Positions 4,345 through 6,647 of a stretch of DNA of 6,647 bases are shown here, in pieces. The stretch is from NCBI GenBank assembly GCA_013414705.1, contig CP058705.1:576296-582942 (forward strand), read 5' to 3'. Every line of letters begins with the position of its first letter. The first letter of the stretch is position 1. The position numbers were made by a program, and so were the translations under genes. The notes beneath the pieces were generated by a model. The model saw nothing but the letters and a program-made list of their open reading frames with translations, was not told where the DNA came from and did not search any database. The stretch comes from Defluviicoccus sp. GTDB taxonomy: Bacteria > Pseudomonadota > Alphaproteobacteria > Rhodospirillales > Defluviicoccaceae.

Positions 4345-6647
4345 AGTACGGTGCCAACCGACTTTCGCGCTGTTGTGCTCAACCAGCTGCCCTTTGAAGC
4401 TGCGGACTTCCCGCTAGCTTCGGACGAGGTTGCGATGGATGCCCGTCGAAAAGCGCAAGGTCATTTTACCGTCAGTGCAGAGGCCGCTCGCCAACTCAAG
4501 TGCCCCCTGGCTGCGAGGCTAAACGATGAGTACGCGCTTTGGCTTGAGTTGAGGGACCCCGAAACCTCCGACAGCGGAAGGATACGGCTGTCGAGAGATC
4601 TCCACACTCCCGAGTCCGCTCTGTGGCTTGTCCCTCTCGCTCTTCAGTTTGGAATAAAGCTGGATCTGGCCGTCGTTGAGAGAAAAATCGAATTGGATAT
4701 AGCATTGAACGGCGGCATCACACGGGATAGTGCAATTGCCCGCTTTGCCCTCGCATTCACGCAGGATTCTCCCGCTCATGTTGCCCGTTATATTTCTCAG
4801 CACTACGACGATCTATCAAAGTTTCTCGACACCAAAGCTTTGCGGTTTCTTCAGATCGAAATGCTGTCACGTGCGGGGTTACATGAGCAGGCGAATAAAC
4901 AACTTGATGCCCTCCTAAAGGAGGGATTGTCTGACATTGACGAAACACGCCTGAGAACGATAGTAGCGGAAGCACATGGCGCGGATCCCATCGAACTGCG
5001 AAAGGCGCGTTTCAAGGAAACAGATTCTTTAACAGATCTTATCGTACTTGTTGGCGAACTCGAAACCCTAGAAGCCTGGGAGGATTTGTGCCAATTCGGA
5101 AGGAGTCTATTTGAAAGGACGCGGTCTGTTGCGGACGCTGAGCGGTTAGCGTCTGCATTAAGCAACGCGCAGCGTACCCCAGAGCTTCTGGACATATTTA
5201 GGGATTTGCCTGAACTGCGCACACAGTCTAAGGCGATTCAAATGTATTATTGCTGGGGCTTATATCATGAAGGCTTGCTGCTAGAGTCTCGTGTTGAATT
5301 AGAAACGTTGTCCGAGCAATCTGATGAACGAAATTATCGCGCATTGATGGTTAATTTGGGGATAGCGCTTGGTGATTGGCCTTCGCTGTCTTCATTTGTC
5401 GCTGCCGAATACCGGTCGAGAGACAAGCGTACCGCAGACGATCTGATAAAAATTGCCCAACTGGCCCATCAACTGGGCTCGTCTCGCGCGAAGGACCTGA
5501 CCTTTGCCGCAGCAGCCAAAGGCAACGATGATGCCGGTGTGCTGGCCGCTGCGTATTTCTTAGCTTCCGAAGCTGGCTGGGAAGACAGTGAGGAGGTTGC
5601 AGCGTGGCTTCACAAAGCGGCGGAACTATCCGGAGACGATGGACCCATCCGGATGATGTCCTTTCAGGAGCTGGCGGAAAGGAAACCGGAATGGGATCGC
5701 CGAGAATCCGAAACATGGCGGATGTTGAACCGCGGTGATGTGCCTATGTTCCTTGCGGGACAAGCCATCAATAGATCACTAATCAATTTCATGCTTTTCC
5801 CGGCGCTGGCAAACTTGTCGGAGCGCGATCCGAGGCGCAGAGGCGCTATTCCGGCGTATAGCGGAAATCGTCAATCTGTACCGCTTGACTCGGCCGTTAC
5901 AACGGCTGGCATTGATGCTACGGCGTTGCTCACTCTGAGTTTCCTCAAGATTCTAGACAAGACGCTTGACGCCTTCGATGCGGTCTACATTCCCCATTCG
6001 ACGCTGATATGGCTGTTTGAAGAGAAGCAGATGGCCACGTTTCATCAGCCCAGCCGGATCAGGGACGCGCATCAGATTCGTCATTTGCTGGCGACCGATA
6101 TTCTGGAAAAGTTTGTTCCGTCCACGGTAGCCGACAGCGAGCTATCGGTGCAGGTTGGCGATGAACTCGCACTGTTGATAGCGGAGGCGCAAAGGCTCCG
6201 AGACAGTGACAGCAGACAGCGCATCGTCGTTCGCCCGTCACCGGTCCATCGGCTCAGTTCGTTGATGGCGGAGGAGGCCGATCTGTCGGAGCATGCCAGT
6301 GTGATGAGCAGCTGCCTTTCCGTGGTGGGCAAGTTGCGCCTGAAGGGACAGATCACTGCAGACGAAGAAAAGAGGGCGCAGGCCTATTTACAGCTTCATG
6401 AAAGGCCCTGGCCACAACAGCCGAACATTGCAGATGGTGCAGTCTTGTATCTGGATGATGTGGCAACGGCGTATTTTCTTCATCTTGACTTACTCGAAAA
6501 ACTTCAGGCAGCAGGCTTCACGGTGGTCGTATCGCGGAATGAAGTATCTGAATCAAATACGTTCATTTCCTATGAGGCTATTTCCGGCAAGGTGAATGAA
6601 GCGATCGAGCGTATTCGAAGCGCTGTCAGCTCTCGTATTGAATCCGG
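4345..6647 (+). pseudogene. Host gene piece 3: helical repeats followed by a PIN-like nuclease domain (runs off right edge)
   Basis: This stretch is open for 767 codons with no stop, the longest intact coding run in the window. Numbering the 936 visible residues from 1273, about 170-600 are helical repeats, for example LRFLQIEMLSRAGLHEQANK near 334, ALMVNLGIALGDWPSLSSF near 505 and AAYFLASEAGWEDSEEVAAW near 570. Residues 690-900 look like a divergent PIN fold. A first strand and helix carry D693 in TAGIDATALLTLSFLKIL. The VYIPHSTLIWLFEEKQ segment carries E728/E729. The strand-plus-acidic motif GAVLYLDDVATAYFLHLD carries D866, D873 and D874, and is followed by AAGFTVVVSRNEVSES. The acidic residues are in the usual PIN order. 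The PIN call rests on motif pattern only and could instead be a related NYN or other Rossmann-like nuclease fold. The stop codon is outside the window. Confidence 0.8.
4426..4437 (+). promoter_or_regulatory. Possible internal ribosome binding site and ATG in host piece 3
   Basis: GAGG at 4426-4429 stands five bases before an in-frame ATG at 4435-4437, the first ATG in this frame after IS630. If anything transcribes this piece, it could yield a C-terminal product keeping part of the repeats and the whole visible PIN-like region. The site is weak and no promoter was identified. Confidence 0.2.

Larger units (their letters stand above)
1273..6647 (+). pseudogene. Large TPR-like/PIN-domain protein gene, interrupted by IS3 and IS630 (and by a further IS3 on its left)
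   Basis: The host gene is the sum of 1273-1422, 2939-3295 and 4345-6647, which join in one frame of 936 codons once each IS and one copy of its target duplication (GTT or TA) are removed. Both termini are outside the window, so the intact protein is larger than 936 residues. Most of it reads as amphipathic helix pairs of the TPR/Sel1 kind, with no visible signal peptide or membrane segment, so it is probably cytoplasmic. The last roughly 250 residues resemble a divergent PIN nuclease. Large repeat proteins with a C-terminal PIN-like domain are a pattern seen among accessory and defence genes, but assigning a defence role here is inference. The gene is less GC-rich than the insertions. I do not recognise a named gene. 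Confidence 0.85.

Noticed and set aside
4496..5222. Minus-strand frames at 4496-4705, 4519-4803, 4757-4975 and 4851-5222
   Set aside because: They are opposite a 767-codon plus-strand frame with convincing protein features, and none has recognisable motifs of its own.

Overview
The window holds one large plus-strand gene that has been cut into pieces by three insertion sequences, all carrying minus-strand transposase genes. The two IS types are GC-rich, and their transposases resemble IS3-family and IS630-family enzymes common in alphaproteobacteria (rhizobia, sphingomonads and relatives). That makes an alphaproteobacterial chromosome or plasmid the best guess, but it is an inference from remembered family resemblance only. 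The interrupted gene is visibly less GC-rich than the insertions and is probably accessory DNA.

Layout: 1-1272 is an IS3-family element (copy 1) whose left end lies outside the window. 1273-1422 is a 150-bp (50-codon) piece of the host gene. 1423-2935 is a complete second copy of the same IS3 element (1513 bp), with 27-bp imperfect terminal inverted repeats and a 3-bp GTT target duplication. 2936-3295 is the next host piece (119 new codons after the duplicated GTT). 3296-4342 is a complete IS630-family element (1047 bp), with 21-bp terminal inverted repeats and a TA target duplication. 4345-6647 is the rest of the host gene, open for 767 codons and running off the right edge.

Removing each IS together with one copy of its target duplication (GTT, then TA) joins the three host pieces in one uninterrupted frame of 936 codons, with neither end of the protein inside the window. 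The product looks like a very large helical-repeat (TPR-like) protein ending in a divergent PIN-type nuclease domain. The host pieces carry no other visible lesion, so the insertions look recent compared with the decay expected of a dead gene.

The transposase genes, by contrast, all contain single-base indels in homopolymer runs. Two lesions are shared by both IS3 copies, one is only in IS3 copy 2, and two are in IS630. They may be true inactivating mutations, recoding sites, or sequencing/consensus errors. As written, no transposase in the window is a continuous reading frame. There are no tRNA or rRNA genes and no CRISPR array that I can see.
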